From positions 1 through 5,224 of the forward strand of contig CAKRHL010000167.1 in the NCBI GenBank assembly GCA_934338765.1: a DNA stretch of 5,224 bases, given 5' to 3'. This DNA comes from an uncultured Lachnospiraceae bacterium. GTDB taxonomy: Bacteria > Bacillota > Clostridia > Lachnospirales > Lachnospiraceae. Positions 1 through 5,082 of the stretch are shown here, in pieces. Every line of letters begins with the position of its first letter. The first letter of the stretch is position 1. The translations under genes and the position numbers were made by a program. Below the pieces are notes generated by a model. That model was not told the DNA's origin. It made no database searches and was given only the letters and a program-made list of their open reading frames with translations.

Positions 1-984
1 ATCCAACAGTATCTGAACCGCAGAAAGCCGGGACAGACAAGATATTCCACTCCCCGCAAGGAGGAGGATCTGGTGGAGATCCAGTCAGGTGTTTTTGAAG
101 GAAAGACCACAGGAACCCCGATTTCTTTGGTTGTCTATAACAAGACCCAGCGCTCAAAGGATTATTCAGAGATTGCAGGTTATTATCGTCCGGGACATGC
201 AGATTATACATTTGATCAAAAGTATGGTTTCCGGGATTACCGGGGGGGCGGCCGTTCCTCCGGAAGGGAGACCATTGGAAGGGTAGCTGCCGGTGCCATT
301 GCGGAGGAGCTGTTGAAGACTCTTGGGATCAAGGTGCAGGCATATACCAAAAGCATTGGTGACATTTCAATCAATATGGAGAAGTCGTCTCTGGAAAATA
401 TCATGAAAAGTCCTCTTTATATGCCGGATCCGGAGGCATCCGAAAAGGCAGAGATACTTTTGGAACAGAAAATGCAGGAACAGGATTCTGCAGGTGGCGT
501 GATCGAGTGTATTGTAAAGGGAATGCCTGCCGGGATTGGAGAGCCGGTTTTTGATAAGCTGGATGCGAATCTGGCAAAGGCGGTGATGTCCATTGGGGCT
601 GTCAAGGGAATAGAAATTGGTGACGGTTTTGCGGCAGCAGAAGCCTTTGGCTCACAAAATAATGACTCATTCTGCTGTGGAGCCGATGGCAGCATTGCCA
701 AAGCCACCAATCATGCAGGGGGTATTCTGGGGGGGATGAGTGATGGCAGTGACATCATACTCCGGGCTGCGATCAAACCGACCCCGTCCATTGCGAGAGA
801 GCAGCAGACAGTAAACCGTGAAGGGAAAGAGATCGGGATCTCGATCAAGGGACGTCATGATCCGATCATTGTCCCGAGAGCGGTAGTTGTAGTAGAGGCT
901 ATGACAGCAATCTGTGTACTGGATATGCTTCTTCTGGGAATGACATCCCGCCTGGACAAAATACAGAGTTTCTGGAACAGATAA
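1..984 (+). CDS. aroC: Chorismate synthase, 5'-truncated by the window edge
   Basis: Chorismate synthase converts 5-enolpyruvylshikimate-3-phosphate to chorismate, the last common step of aromatic amino acid synthesis, using reduced FMN in the cytoplasm. The frame is open from base 1 and gives 327 visible residues. The first visible residues (IQQYLNRRKPGQ) match the family just after its N-terminal GESHG region, so about 40 residues lie upstream and the GTG at 73 is internal, not the start. Visible signatures, numbered from base 1: RPGHADYT at 63-70 with the conserved His66, the glycine/arginine FMN and phosphate-binding stretch DYRGGGRSSGRETIGR at 79-94, NHAGGILGG at 237-245, KPTPSI at 259-264 and GRHDPIIVPR at 284-293. 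Estimated full length, about 365-370 residues, is normal. The gene ends tail to tail with the leftward cysteine-rich gene, with a hairpin between them. Family assignment is very secure. Confidence 0.98.
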   Translation: MQQYLNRRKPGQTRYSTPRKEEDLVEIQSGVFEGKTTGTPISLVVYNKTQRSKDYSEIAGYYRPGHADYTFDQKYGFRDYRGGGRSSGRETIGRVAAGAIAEELLKTLGIKVQAYTKSIGDISINMEKSSLENIMKSPLYMPDPEASEKAEILLEQKMQEQDSAGGVIECIVKGMPAGIGEPVFDKLDANLAKAVMSIGAVKGIEIGDGFAAAEAFGSQNNDSFCCGADGSIAKATNHAGGILGGMSDGSDIILRAAIKPTPSIAREQQTVNREGKEIGISIKGRHDPIIVPRAVVVVEAMTAICVLDMLLLGMTSRLDKIQSFWNR

Positions 985-989
985 TTACT

Positions 990-1029
990 GATAAAATACA
1001 AATGCCGGCTGTCAGGATAAACAGCCGGC
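990..1029 (-). terminator. Hairpin terminator between aroC and the leftward Cys-rich gene
   Basis: A perfect 9-bp stem (GCCGGCTGT at 1004-1012 with ACAGCCGGC at 1021-1029) encloses an 8-nt loop. Read on the minus strand it is followed by a U-rich stretch (complement of 990-1003), the form of an intrinsic terminator for the leftward gene that ends at 1089. On the plus strand the tail is G-rich, so termination of aroC by this hairpin is possible but weaker. A second, weaker hairpin lies beside it at 1034-1053 (TCCGGT/ACCGGA, 8-nt loop). Confidence 0.75.
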
Positions 1030-1088
1030 CGGGTCCGGTATATTCCAACCGGATATGTTGATGGATACATTGCTTCGCAGTGATTACT

Positions 1089-1295
1089 TTAGAAGCCGTT
1101 TCCGCAACAGCAGCAGAGGATGAGGATCCAAAGGATGGAATTACAGCCGCAGCCGTCTCCGTTTCCGAAACCACCAAAGCCGCTGTTGTCATTACCACAA
1201 CAGCAGCAGAGGAGAAGAAGGATAATGATCCAGCTACATCCTCCATTGTTTGAAGAACATCCGCCACCACAACCGGTTGCTGTTAAATCGCTCAT
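1089..1295 (-). CDS. Cysteine/glycine-rich small protein, paralog 1 (68 aa; 'chorion class high-cysteine' type)
   Basis: The protein has 68 residues, 13 of them Cys, with many Gly and Asn. Order: a polar N-terminus (MSDLTATGCGGGC), a hydrophobic run ending in four cysteines (WIIILLLLCCCCGN, about residues 22-35), a Gly/Phe linker (NSGFGGFGNG), then a second hydrophobic-plus-CCCC unit ending GNGF. The two halves look like an internal duplication. An in-frame ATG lies 4 codons upstream at 1307, but GGAGG falls inside that extension with 5-nt spacing to the ATG at 1295, so 1295 is chosen. Similar proteins in Lachnospiraceae are, from memory, labelled 'chorion class high-cysteine HCB protein 13'; their function is unknown. 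The sigma-K-like promoter suggests a late-sporulation, possibly disulfide-crosslinked spore-surface role (inference). A paralog lies at 1814-2029. The high Gly/Cys/Leu bias also leaves open-looking shadow frames on both strands. Confidence 0.85.
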   Translation of the reverse strand: MSDLTATGCGGGCSSNNGGCSWIIILLLLCCCCGNDNSGFGGFGNGDGCGCNSILWILILCCCCGNGF

Positions 1296-1300
1296 GAAAA

Positions 1301-1328
1301 CCTCCATTCTGTCATAATAAACCGACAG
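1301..1328 (-). promoter_or_regulatory. Ribosome binding site and adjacent 5'-UTR hairpin, copy 1
   Basis: On the minus strand GGAGG (complement of 1301-1305) sits 5 nt before the ATG at 1295. This decides that start over the upstream ATG at 1307. Just 5' of it CTGTC and GACAG (1309-1313 and 1324-1328) can form a 5-bp stem, extendable by a G-U pair. The same arrangement recurs at 2035-2061 with a longer stem. Confidence 0.6.
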
Positions 1329-1347
1329 TGAATTATATTTACAATTT

Positions 1348-1374
1348 TATATTATGTCTGTATGCTTGGACAGT
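1348..1374 (-). promoter_or_regulatory. Sigma-K-like promoter of Cys-rich gene 1
   Basis: The minus strand reads AC (complement of 1373-1374), a 16-nt spacer, then CATAATATA (complement of 1348-1356). This fits the known B. subtilis sigma-K pattern, AC then about 16-17 nt then CATAnnnTA. The -10 lies 53 nt before the ATG, giving a leader of about 45 nt. The second paralog has the same motif with identical spacing. Sigma-E also uses CATA in its -10, but its ATA -35 is not at the right distance. No experiment supports this here. Confidence 0.6.
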
Positions 1375-1380
1375 TTCCCA

Positions 1381-1545
1381 GATTTTTTCAGGAAAAAGAG
1401 GCATAAATGACGATAATGCATACTATATTATAAATTCAAAATAATATAATTCCATGATATGAAAGTGTTTATCAGGTCATAAGGTCTTGGGAAGCTTACA
1501 TAATGATCCGTTGGAAGTCATTTCCTTGGATAGATGGGAGGCAGT
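1381..1545. other. AT-rich intergenic spacer, with a tentative promoter for the 58-aa gene
   Basis: No coding region is visible. The segment is AT-rich, especially 1403-1455, and lies between the leftward cysteine-rich gene's promoter and the rightward 58-codon gene. A weak candidate promoter for the latter is ATA at 1479-1481 (in GTCATA), 17 nt, then CATAAT at 1499-1504. This could be read as a degenerate sigma-E-like site or a weak sigma-A -10, with a start about 30 nt before the gene. CATACTATA at 1419-1427 matches a sigma-K-type -10 but lacks the -35 AC at the right spacing and is far from the gene. Confidence 0.3.
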
Positions 1546-1722
1546 ATGAGATACTTTTATTATGGAATGGACAATCGCAAGAGTGTATTATCAGCAGATC
1601 AGACAAAACCGGAACAAAGAGAATATCGTGAGGATGATCTGGTCATTGAAGAGGATACGATCTATGAGATCGACAGAGAATGTGAGGCATGCAAAAAGAG
1701 GATAATGAAGGGGCGTTGGTGA
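1546..1722 (+). CDS. Small hypothetical protein (58 aa), acidic middle and CxxC
   Basis: I do not recognise a named family. The 58-residue product begins MRYFYYGMDNRK, has an acidic middle (EYREDDLVIEED at 27-38), a Cys pair C46-x2-C49 (ECEACKK) and a basic tail ending KGRW. There is no signal peptide or membrane segment. An ATG four codons upstream (1534) is in frame, but GGGAGG at 1536-1541 overlaps that codon and lies 4 nt before the ATG at 1546, so 1546 is preferred. Ordered composition, a good ribosome binding site and a hairpin 15 nt after the stop support a real gene. It sits between the two cysteine-rich paralogs on the opposite strand. The single CxxC could be a redox or partial metal site, but no function can be assigned. 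Confidence 0.7.
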   Translation: MRYFYYGMDNRKSVLSADQTKPEQREYREDDLVIEEDTIYEIDRECEACKKRIMKGRW

Positions 1723-1756
1723 TGAAAACAGAGAAAGGCTGCCCGGATGGGCAGCC
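1716..1756 (-). terminator. Hairpin terminator between the 58-aa gene and Cys-rich gene 2
   Basis: A perfect 8-bp stem (GGCTGCCC at 1737-1744 with GGGCAGCC at 1749-1756) closes a 4-nt loop. On the minus strand it is followed by a U-rich tail (complement of 1716-1736), fitting an intrinsic terminator for the leftward gene ending at 1814. It also lies 15 nt beyond the stop of the rightward 58-codon gene, so it probably serves both strands, though the plus-strand tail is only moderately T-rich. Confidence 0.75.
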
Positions 1757-1813
1757 GTAAACATTATTCCAAACGAGAACCACAGGGTTCAGGTTTAGAG
1801 GGTGGTGGAAACT

Positions 1814-2029
1814 TTAGAAGCCGTTTCCACAGCAGCACAGGATAAGTAAGATCCAGATAATGGAGCTGCAGCAGCTGTCGCCGCATCCATTTCCGAAACC
1901 GCCAAAACCGCTGTTACCGTTACCACAACAGCAGCAGAGAAGGAGCAGGATAATGATCCAGCTGCATCCTCCCTCGTTGTTATTGTTGCTGCATCCACAT
2001 CCACAATCGGTTGCTGCTAAGTCACTCAT
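1814..2029 (-). CDS. Cysteine/glycine-rich small protein, paralog 2 (71 aa; 'chorion class high-cysteine' type)
   Basis: The protein has 71 residues, 14 of them Cys. It shares about three quarters of its residues with the 1089-1295 product, including an identical core (GGCSWIIILLLLCCCCGN) and NSGFGGFGNG linker. Differences are a longer Asn-rich N-terminal turn (SNNNNEGG), a rearranged Cys pattern in the linker (CGDSCC rather than DGCGC), and a second hydrophobic unit ending in three rather than four cysteines before GNGF. The hydrophobic runs are too short for a confident membrane helix and there is no signal peptide, which would suit protein-protein packing or disulfide cross-linking in a cell-encased layer such as a spore coat (inference from the promoter, not from homology). 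GGAGG with 5-nt spacing fixes the start at 2029. Transcription starts in the region shared with the divergent GH3 gene. Confidence 0.87.
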   Translation of the reverse strand: MSDLAATDCGCGCSNNNNEGGCSWIIILLLLCCCCGNGNSGFGGFGNGCGDSCCSSIIWILLILCCCGNGF

Positions 2030-2034
2030 GAATA

Positions 2035-2061
2035 CCTCCGTTCTGTCATTTCATATGACAG
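2035..2061 (-). promoter_or_regulatory. Ribosome binding site and adjacent 5'-UTR hairpin, copy 2
   Basis: GGAGG (complement of 2035-2039) lies 5 nt before the ATG at 2029. Immediately 5' a perfect 7-bp stem with a 5-nt loop occupies 2043-2061 (CTGTCAT/ATGACAG). Copy 1 keeps the outer 5 bp of the stem and its position next to the ribosome binding site although the loop differs in length and sequence. This suggests a conserved role in message stability or translation. Confidence 0.6.
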
Positions 2062-2077
2062 GATTTATATACAGTTT

Positions 2078-2104
2078 TAACCTATGCAGGTTAGCTTGGA
2101 CAGT
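2078..2104 (-). promoter_or_regulatory. Sigma-K-like promoter of Cys-rich gene 2
   Basis: The minus strand reads AC (complement of 2103-2104), 16 nt, then CATAGGTTA (complement of 2078-2086). The AC-N16-CATAnnnTA pattern matches copy 1 exactly in spacing even though seven nucleotides of spacer next to the -10 and the variable -10 bases differ. The -10 is 49 nt before the ATG. Preservation of only the informative positions is what makes a functional promoter more likely than chance. Confidence 0.62.
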
Positions 2105-2124
2105 TTCCAAAAGAAATAAATAAT
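2096..2124 (+). promoter_or_regulatory. Possible sigma-A promoter for the GH3 lipoprotein gene
   Basis: TTGGAC at 2096-2101, a 17-nt spacer and AATAAT at 2119-2124 resemble a vegetative promoter, giving a leader of about 20 nt to the ATG at 2151. The -35 overlaps the sigma-K-like -35 of the opposite-strand gene. The same TTGGAC in repeat copy 1 has no -10 partner, so the match could be incidental. Confidence 0.4.
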
Positions 2125-2150
2125 CAAAAGAAAGGCATGGGAAGATCATA

Positions 2151-3470
2151 ATGAGAACTCAACACGAAAGAAAAGATGCATGGCACCGGAAAATGAAATA
2201 CGGGAAAAAATTATGTGCAGCAGGTCTCTGTCTTAATTTGTTTCTGATAACAACACTCACGGGCTGTGCCGGTCTGCCGGGAGGAAAACGGCAGAAGGAT
2301 GTATATGTGCCACCGAAATCTACAGACGCTCCAAGTACCGAGGAACCGGATGTGATTGGGATGAGCGATGAGGATGCCACATATGCTTCATTGGAGTATC
2401 TGGACCTGATGACGGACGAGGAAAAGGTGGGGCAGTTGTTTACAGTGAATCTGGAGCAGCTGGATGATACAAAGGGAGAATATTATGAACATAAAAAGAT
2501 CACCAAAACTATGAAAGAAAATCTCCAGAAGTATTCAGTAGGGGGAGTTATTTTATTTTCCAGAAATATATGGAACCGCAAGCAGACTAAAAAGCTGATA
2601 CGTAAATTACAGAAAAATGCAGCGATGCCAATGTTTATCAGCGTAGATGAGGAGGGCGGCGATGTAGCACGGATCGGAAATAATAAGAAAATGAAAACAG
2701 ATACTTTTCCGACCATGGAAGAGATCGGAAAGACTCAGGATGCAGATTATGTATATTATATGGCATCTACGATCGGCAGTCAGATTGGAGATCTTGGCTT
2801 TAATGTAGATTTTGCTCCAGTGGCAGACGTAAAGACCTCAGAGATGAACAGCGAGATCGGCACCCGGTCCTTCGGAGATGATCCAAAGAAGGTGGCGGAG
2901 TTTGTGAGCGCATATGTAAAAGGTCTGGAGAGTCAGAATATCTGTTCCACGCTGAAGCATTTTCCGGGGCAGGGTTCCTCCAGTGGAGACACCCATCAGG
3001 GAAGTGTTGATATTGACAGCAGTATATCGAAGCTGCGAAAGATTGATTTTGTGCCGTTTGTGAGTGGCATTGAGGCCGGAGCCGATTTTGTGATGGTTTC
3101 CCATATTTCGGTCAGCAGAGTCACAGAAACCAGTGAACCGGCCAGTGTTTCCAAACTGATCATGACCACCATTCTAAGAGAAGAGCTGGATTACAGCGGA
3201 CTGATCGTAACAGATGCCTTTGATATGGCATGTATCACGGATAAGTATTCGGCTGCGGAGGCGGCTGTGAAATCCTTTAATGCCGGTGCGGACATTATAT
3301 TGATGCCACAGGATCTGCCGGAGGCTTATGATGCGATCCTGAGTAAGGTGAAATCCGGAAAGATCACAGAAAAAAGACTGAATGACACGGTACAGAGGAT
3401 TCTCAAATTAAAGTTTCAGAAAGGGATTATGACGCTGGAGGATACAGCACAGAAGAAAATGGGGGATTAA
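2151..3470 (+). CDS. Glycoside hydrolase family 3 lipoprotein (NagZ-type beta-N-acetylhexosaminidase)
   Basis: Enzymes of this group remove terminal beta-linked N-acetylglucosamine from cell-wall fragments by a retaining mechanism. The 439-residue product has a basic N-region, a hydrophobic segment (21-37) and lipobox LTGC with Cys39 as the lipidated residue, so it should be anchored outside the membrane. A Pro/Thr/Glu-rich linker (about 50-75) leads to one TIM-barrel domain (about 80-425). Motifs: VGQLF at 93-97, DEEGG at 166-170, DFAPVADV at 220-227, KHFPGQG at 269-275 with Asp280/His282 as the expected acid-base dyad, and VTDAFDM at 353-359 with Asp355 as the likely nucleophile. The usual FPGHG His is Gln274. 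B. subtilis NagZ is longer, with an extra C-terminal domain absent here. GGGAAG 6 nt upstream supports the start. M15 (2193) would give a shorter signal peptide but has a poor ribosome binding site. Substrate is inferred; other beta-glycosides are possible. Confidence 0.92.
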   Translation: MRTQHERKDAWHRKMKYGKKLCAAGLCLNLFLITTLTGCAGLPGGKRQKDVYVPPKSTDAPSTEEPDVIGMSDEDATYASLEYLDLMTDEEKVGQLFTVNLEQLDDTKGEYYEHKKITKTMKENLQKYSVGGVILFSRNIWNRKQTKKLIRKLQKNAAMPMFISVDEEGGDVARIGNNKKMKTDTFPTMEEIGKTQDADYVYYMASTIGSQIGDLGFNVDFAPVADVKTSEMNSEIGTRSFGDDPKKVAEFVSAYVKGLESQNICSTLKHFPGQGSSSGDTHQGSVDIDSSISKLRKIDFVPFVSGIEAGADFVMVSHISVSRVTETSEPASVSKLIMTTILREELDYSGLIVTDAFDMACITDKYSAAEAAVKSFNAGADIILMPQDLPEAYDAILSKVKSGKITEKRLNDTVQRILKLKFQKGIMTLEDTAQKKMGD

Positions 3471-3494
3471 ACAGTAAAAAGTTACAAACAAGTC

Positions 3495-3522
3495 TTGAGA
3501 TTTTTCGTGAAATTGATATAAT
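3495..3522 (+). promoter_or_regulatory. Sigma-A promoter of purF (extended -10)
   Basis: TTGAGA at 3495-3500, a 16-nt spacer and a perfect TATAAT at 3517-3522, preceded by TGA (an extended -10 TGn), make a strong vegetative promoter. Initiation would be near 3529, leaving a leader of about 46 nt. That is too short for a purine riboswitch, and I see no PurR-type box. No terminator is visible between the GH3 stop (3470) and this promoter, so readthrough from upstream is possible. Confidence 0.8.
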
Positions 3523-3575
3523 ATATCTTGTGTTAATAGGGGTATTAGGACAATTGCATAAGAATGGAGACAAAA

Positions 3576-5066
3576 ATGAGTGAGCATACCAAATGTAACA
3601 AACAGACATCATGTGAAAAATGCCATTGTTCCGGCTGCCTGCTTCATCAGGCAGAAGAACCAAAGCTTGGAGAAGAGTGCGGAGTATTTGGAATGTACGA
3701 TATGGAAGGCAGAGATGTAGCATCTACGATCTATTACGGACTGTTTTCCCTCCAGCACAGAGGACAGGAGAGCTGTGGTATTGCAGTTAGCCGTACGGAC
3801 GGTCCTCCACGCAATTCCTCTTCGGTCAAAGGGATGGGACTTGTCAATGAGGTATTCAATGCGGAAAACCTCGGCAAGATGAAGGGGGATATCGGAGTCG
3901 GTCATGTCCGTTATTCTACGGCAGGTGCCAGCATTGCAGAGAATACACAGCCTTTGGTACTCAATTACATTAAAGGCACACTTTCTCTGGCACATAACGG
4001 TAATCTGGTCAATGCACTGGAGCTTCGAAGAGAACTGGAGCTGAGTGGAGCAATCTTTCAGACCTCCATTGACTCTGAGGTGATCGCTTATCTGATCGCC
4101 AGGGAGAGGTTAAAGGTTGGCAAGGTTGAAGAAGCAGTCAAGGAAGCCATGAAAAAGATCAAGGGAGCCTATTCCCTGGTTGTGGCAAGTCCCCGTAAGC
4201 TGATCGGAGCCAGAGATCCATTTGGATTCCGTCCGCTTTGCATCGGCAAGAGAGATGGAGCTTATATGCTTTCCAGTGAGTCCTGTGCGTTAGATACCGT
4301 CGGAGCGGAGTTTATCCGTGACGTAGAGCCGGGAGAGATCGTCACCATTACGCCGGAGGGGATTTCATCGGACAAGTCTCTGATGACCTGCAACCATGCA
4401 AAATGTATCTTTGAGTATATTTATTTTGCAAGACCGGACAGCTATATTGACGGGATCAGTGTACATAGCTCCCGTATCACGGCAGGCAGGATCCTGGCAC
4501 AGACACATCCGGTGGATGCGGATATCGTGGTCGGTGTTCCGGAGTCGGGAAATGCAGCAGCCATGGGCTTTGCGTTGGAGTCGGGGATTCCATATGGCAC
4601 AGCATTTGTCAAAAACAGCTATGTGGGTCGTACATTTATTAAGCCGAAGCAGTCAGCCAGAGAGTCCAGCGTGATGGTCAAGCTGAACGTGCTTCGGGAG
4701 ATTGTCCGTGGAAAGCGTGTTGTCATGGTAGATGATTCCATTGTCCGCGGAACGACGAGTGCCCGTATTGTTAAGATGTTAAAGGATGCAGGGGCAAGCG
4801 AGGTGCATGTACGCATCAGCTCACCTCCATTTAAATATCCATGTTATTTTGGAACAGATGTACCGTCCAGCGATCAGCTGCCGGCATTCAGCCATACGGT
4901 AGAGCAGATCGCCGAAATGATCGGTGCAGATTCTCTGGGATATCTCGATCTGAACAGACTCAGCGAGCTGATCGACGGGGATCAGGGATACTGTAACGCA
5001 TGTTTCTCCGGAAATTATCCTGTGGATCCGCCTCAGGAGGACATCCGTGGAGAATATGACAAATAG
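3576..5066 (+). CDS. purF: Amidophosphoribosyltransferase (glutamine PRPP amidotransferase), Fe-S type with long propeptide
   Basis: PurF makes 5-phosphoribosylamine from PRPP and glutamine, the committed step of purine synthesis. The start at 3576 is chosen because GGAG (3566-3569) lies 6 nt before it, inside the alternative 4-codon extension from 3564; this gives 496 residues. Cys35 (in EECGVFG) is the expected N-terminal nucleophile after propeptide cleavage. The glutaminase domain follows (SLQHRGQES, GHVRYST, LAHNGNLVNA), then the phosphoribosyltransferase domain with the PRPP loop VVMVDDSIVRGTT at 382-394. The four cysteines matching the B. subtilis 4Fe-4S ligands are present: Cys277, Cys423, Cys473 and Cys476, so oxygen-sensitive cluster control is likely. 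The 34-residue propeptide is about three times the 11 residues known for B. subtilis and carries Cys7, 13, 16, 18 and 21 with several His. purB begins 106 nt downstream. Confidence 0.98.
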   Translation: MSEHTKCNKQTSCEKCHCSGCLLHQAEEPKLGEECGVFGMYDMEGRDVASTIYYGLFSLQHRGQESCGIAVSRTDGPPRNSSSVKGMGLVNEVFNAENLGKMKGDIGVGHVRYSTAGASIAENTQPLVLNYIKGTLSLAHNGNLVNALELRRELELSGAIFQTSIDSEVIAYLIARERLKVGKVEEAVKEAMKKIKGAYSLVVASPRKLIGARDPFGFRPLCIGKRDGAYMLSSESCALDTVGAEFIRDVEPGEIVTITPEGISSDKSLMTCNHAKCIFEYIYFARPDSYIDGISVHSSRITAGRILAQTHPVDADIVVGVPESGNAAAMGFALESGIPYGTAFVKNSYVGRTFIKPKQSARESSVMVKLNVLREIVRGKRVVMVDDSIVRGTTSARIVKMLKDAGASEVHVRISSPPFKYPCYFGTDVPSSDQLPAFSHTVEQIAEMIGADSLGYLDLNRLSELIDGDQGYCNACFSGNYPVDPPQEDIRGEYDK

Positions 5067-5082
5067 GAGAACAGTGTGAAAG

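Larger units (their letters stand above)
1086..1380 (-). repeat. Duplicated Cys-rich gene cassette, copy 1
   Basis: This roughly 295-bp stretch is a diverged direct copy of 1811-2110. Identity is visible at the 3' edge (ACTTTAGAAGCCGTTTCC at 1086-1103 and again at 1811-1828), through the coding region, at the ribosome binding site, and at the far promoter edge (GCTTGGACAGTTTCC at 1364-1378 and 2094-2108). The repeat therefore carries a whole transcription unit from just past the stop codon to the -35 region. The terminator hairpins outside it differ in sequence. Confidence 0.85.
1811..2110 (-). repeat. Duplicated Cys-rich gene cassette, copy 2
   Basis: This is the second copy of the roughly 300-bp unit described at 1086-1380, in the same orientation and about 725-730 bp away. 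Conservation is strongest in the coding region, the ribosome binding site and the block around the -35. The promoter spacer and UTR have diverged, so the duplication is not very recent. Confidence 0.85.

Noticed and set aside
73..984. GTG at 73 as the aroC start
   Set aside because: The frame is open to base 1 and the residues before 73 match the conserved chorismate synthase N-terminal region, so the gene begins upstream of the window.
899..1270. Minus-strand Ala/Val/Ser-rich frame, with a counterpart at 1795-2004
   Set aside because: Shifted-frame readings of the two Cys-rich genes; the first also runs into the 3' end of aroC on the opposite strand. No ribosome binding site, and composition follows from the real frame.
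1120..1317. Plus-strand Pro/Gln/Arg-rich frame, with a similar one at 1860-2123 (both contain PKPPKPLL and QQQQR)
   Set aside because: These are exact antisense shadows of the Gly/Cys-rich genes. Their similarity follows from the duplicated coding strand, and neither has a convincing ribosome binding site.
1722..1760. 12-codon ORF starting in a TGATG overlap with the 58-codon gene
   Set aside because: It lies across the terminator hairpin, whose paired arms encode most of it. It is too short to support.
985..2150. Insertion sequence or miniature transposon as the source of the duplicated block
   Set aside because: I found no terminal inverted repeats, target-site duplications or transposase remnants at the edges of the two copies. 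The repeats are whole transcription units in direct orientation.
3523..3575. Purine riboswitch in the purF leader
   Set aside because: The leader predicted from the strong promoter is only about 46 nt and shows no three-way-junction pairing.
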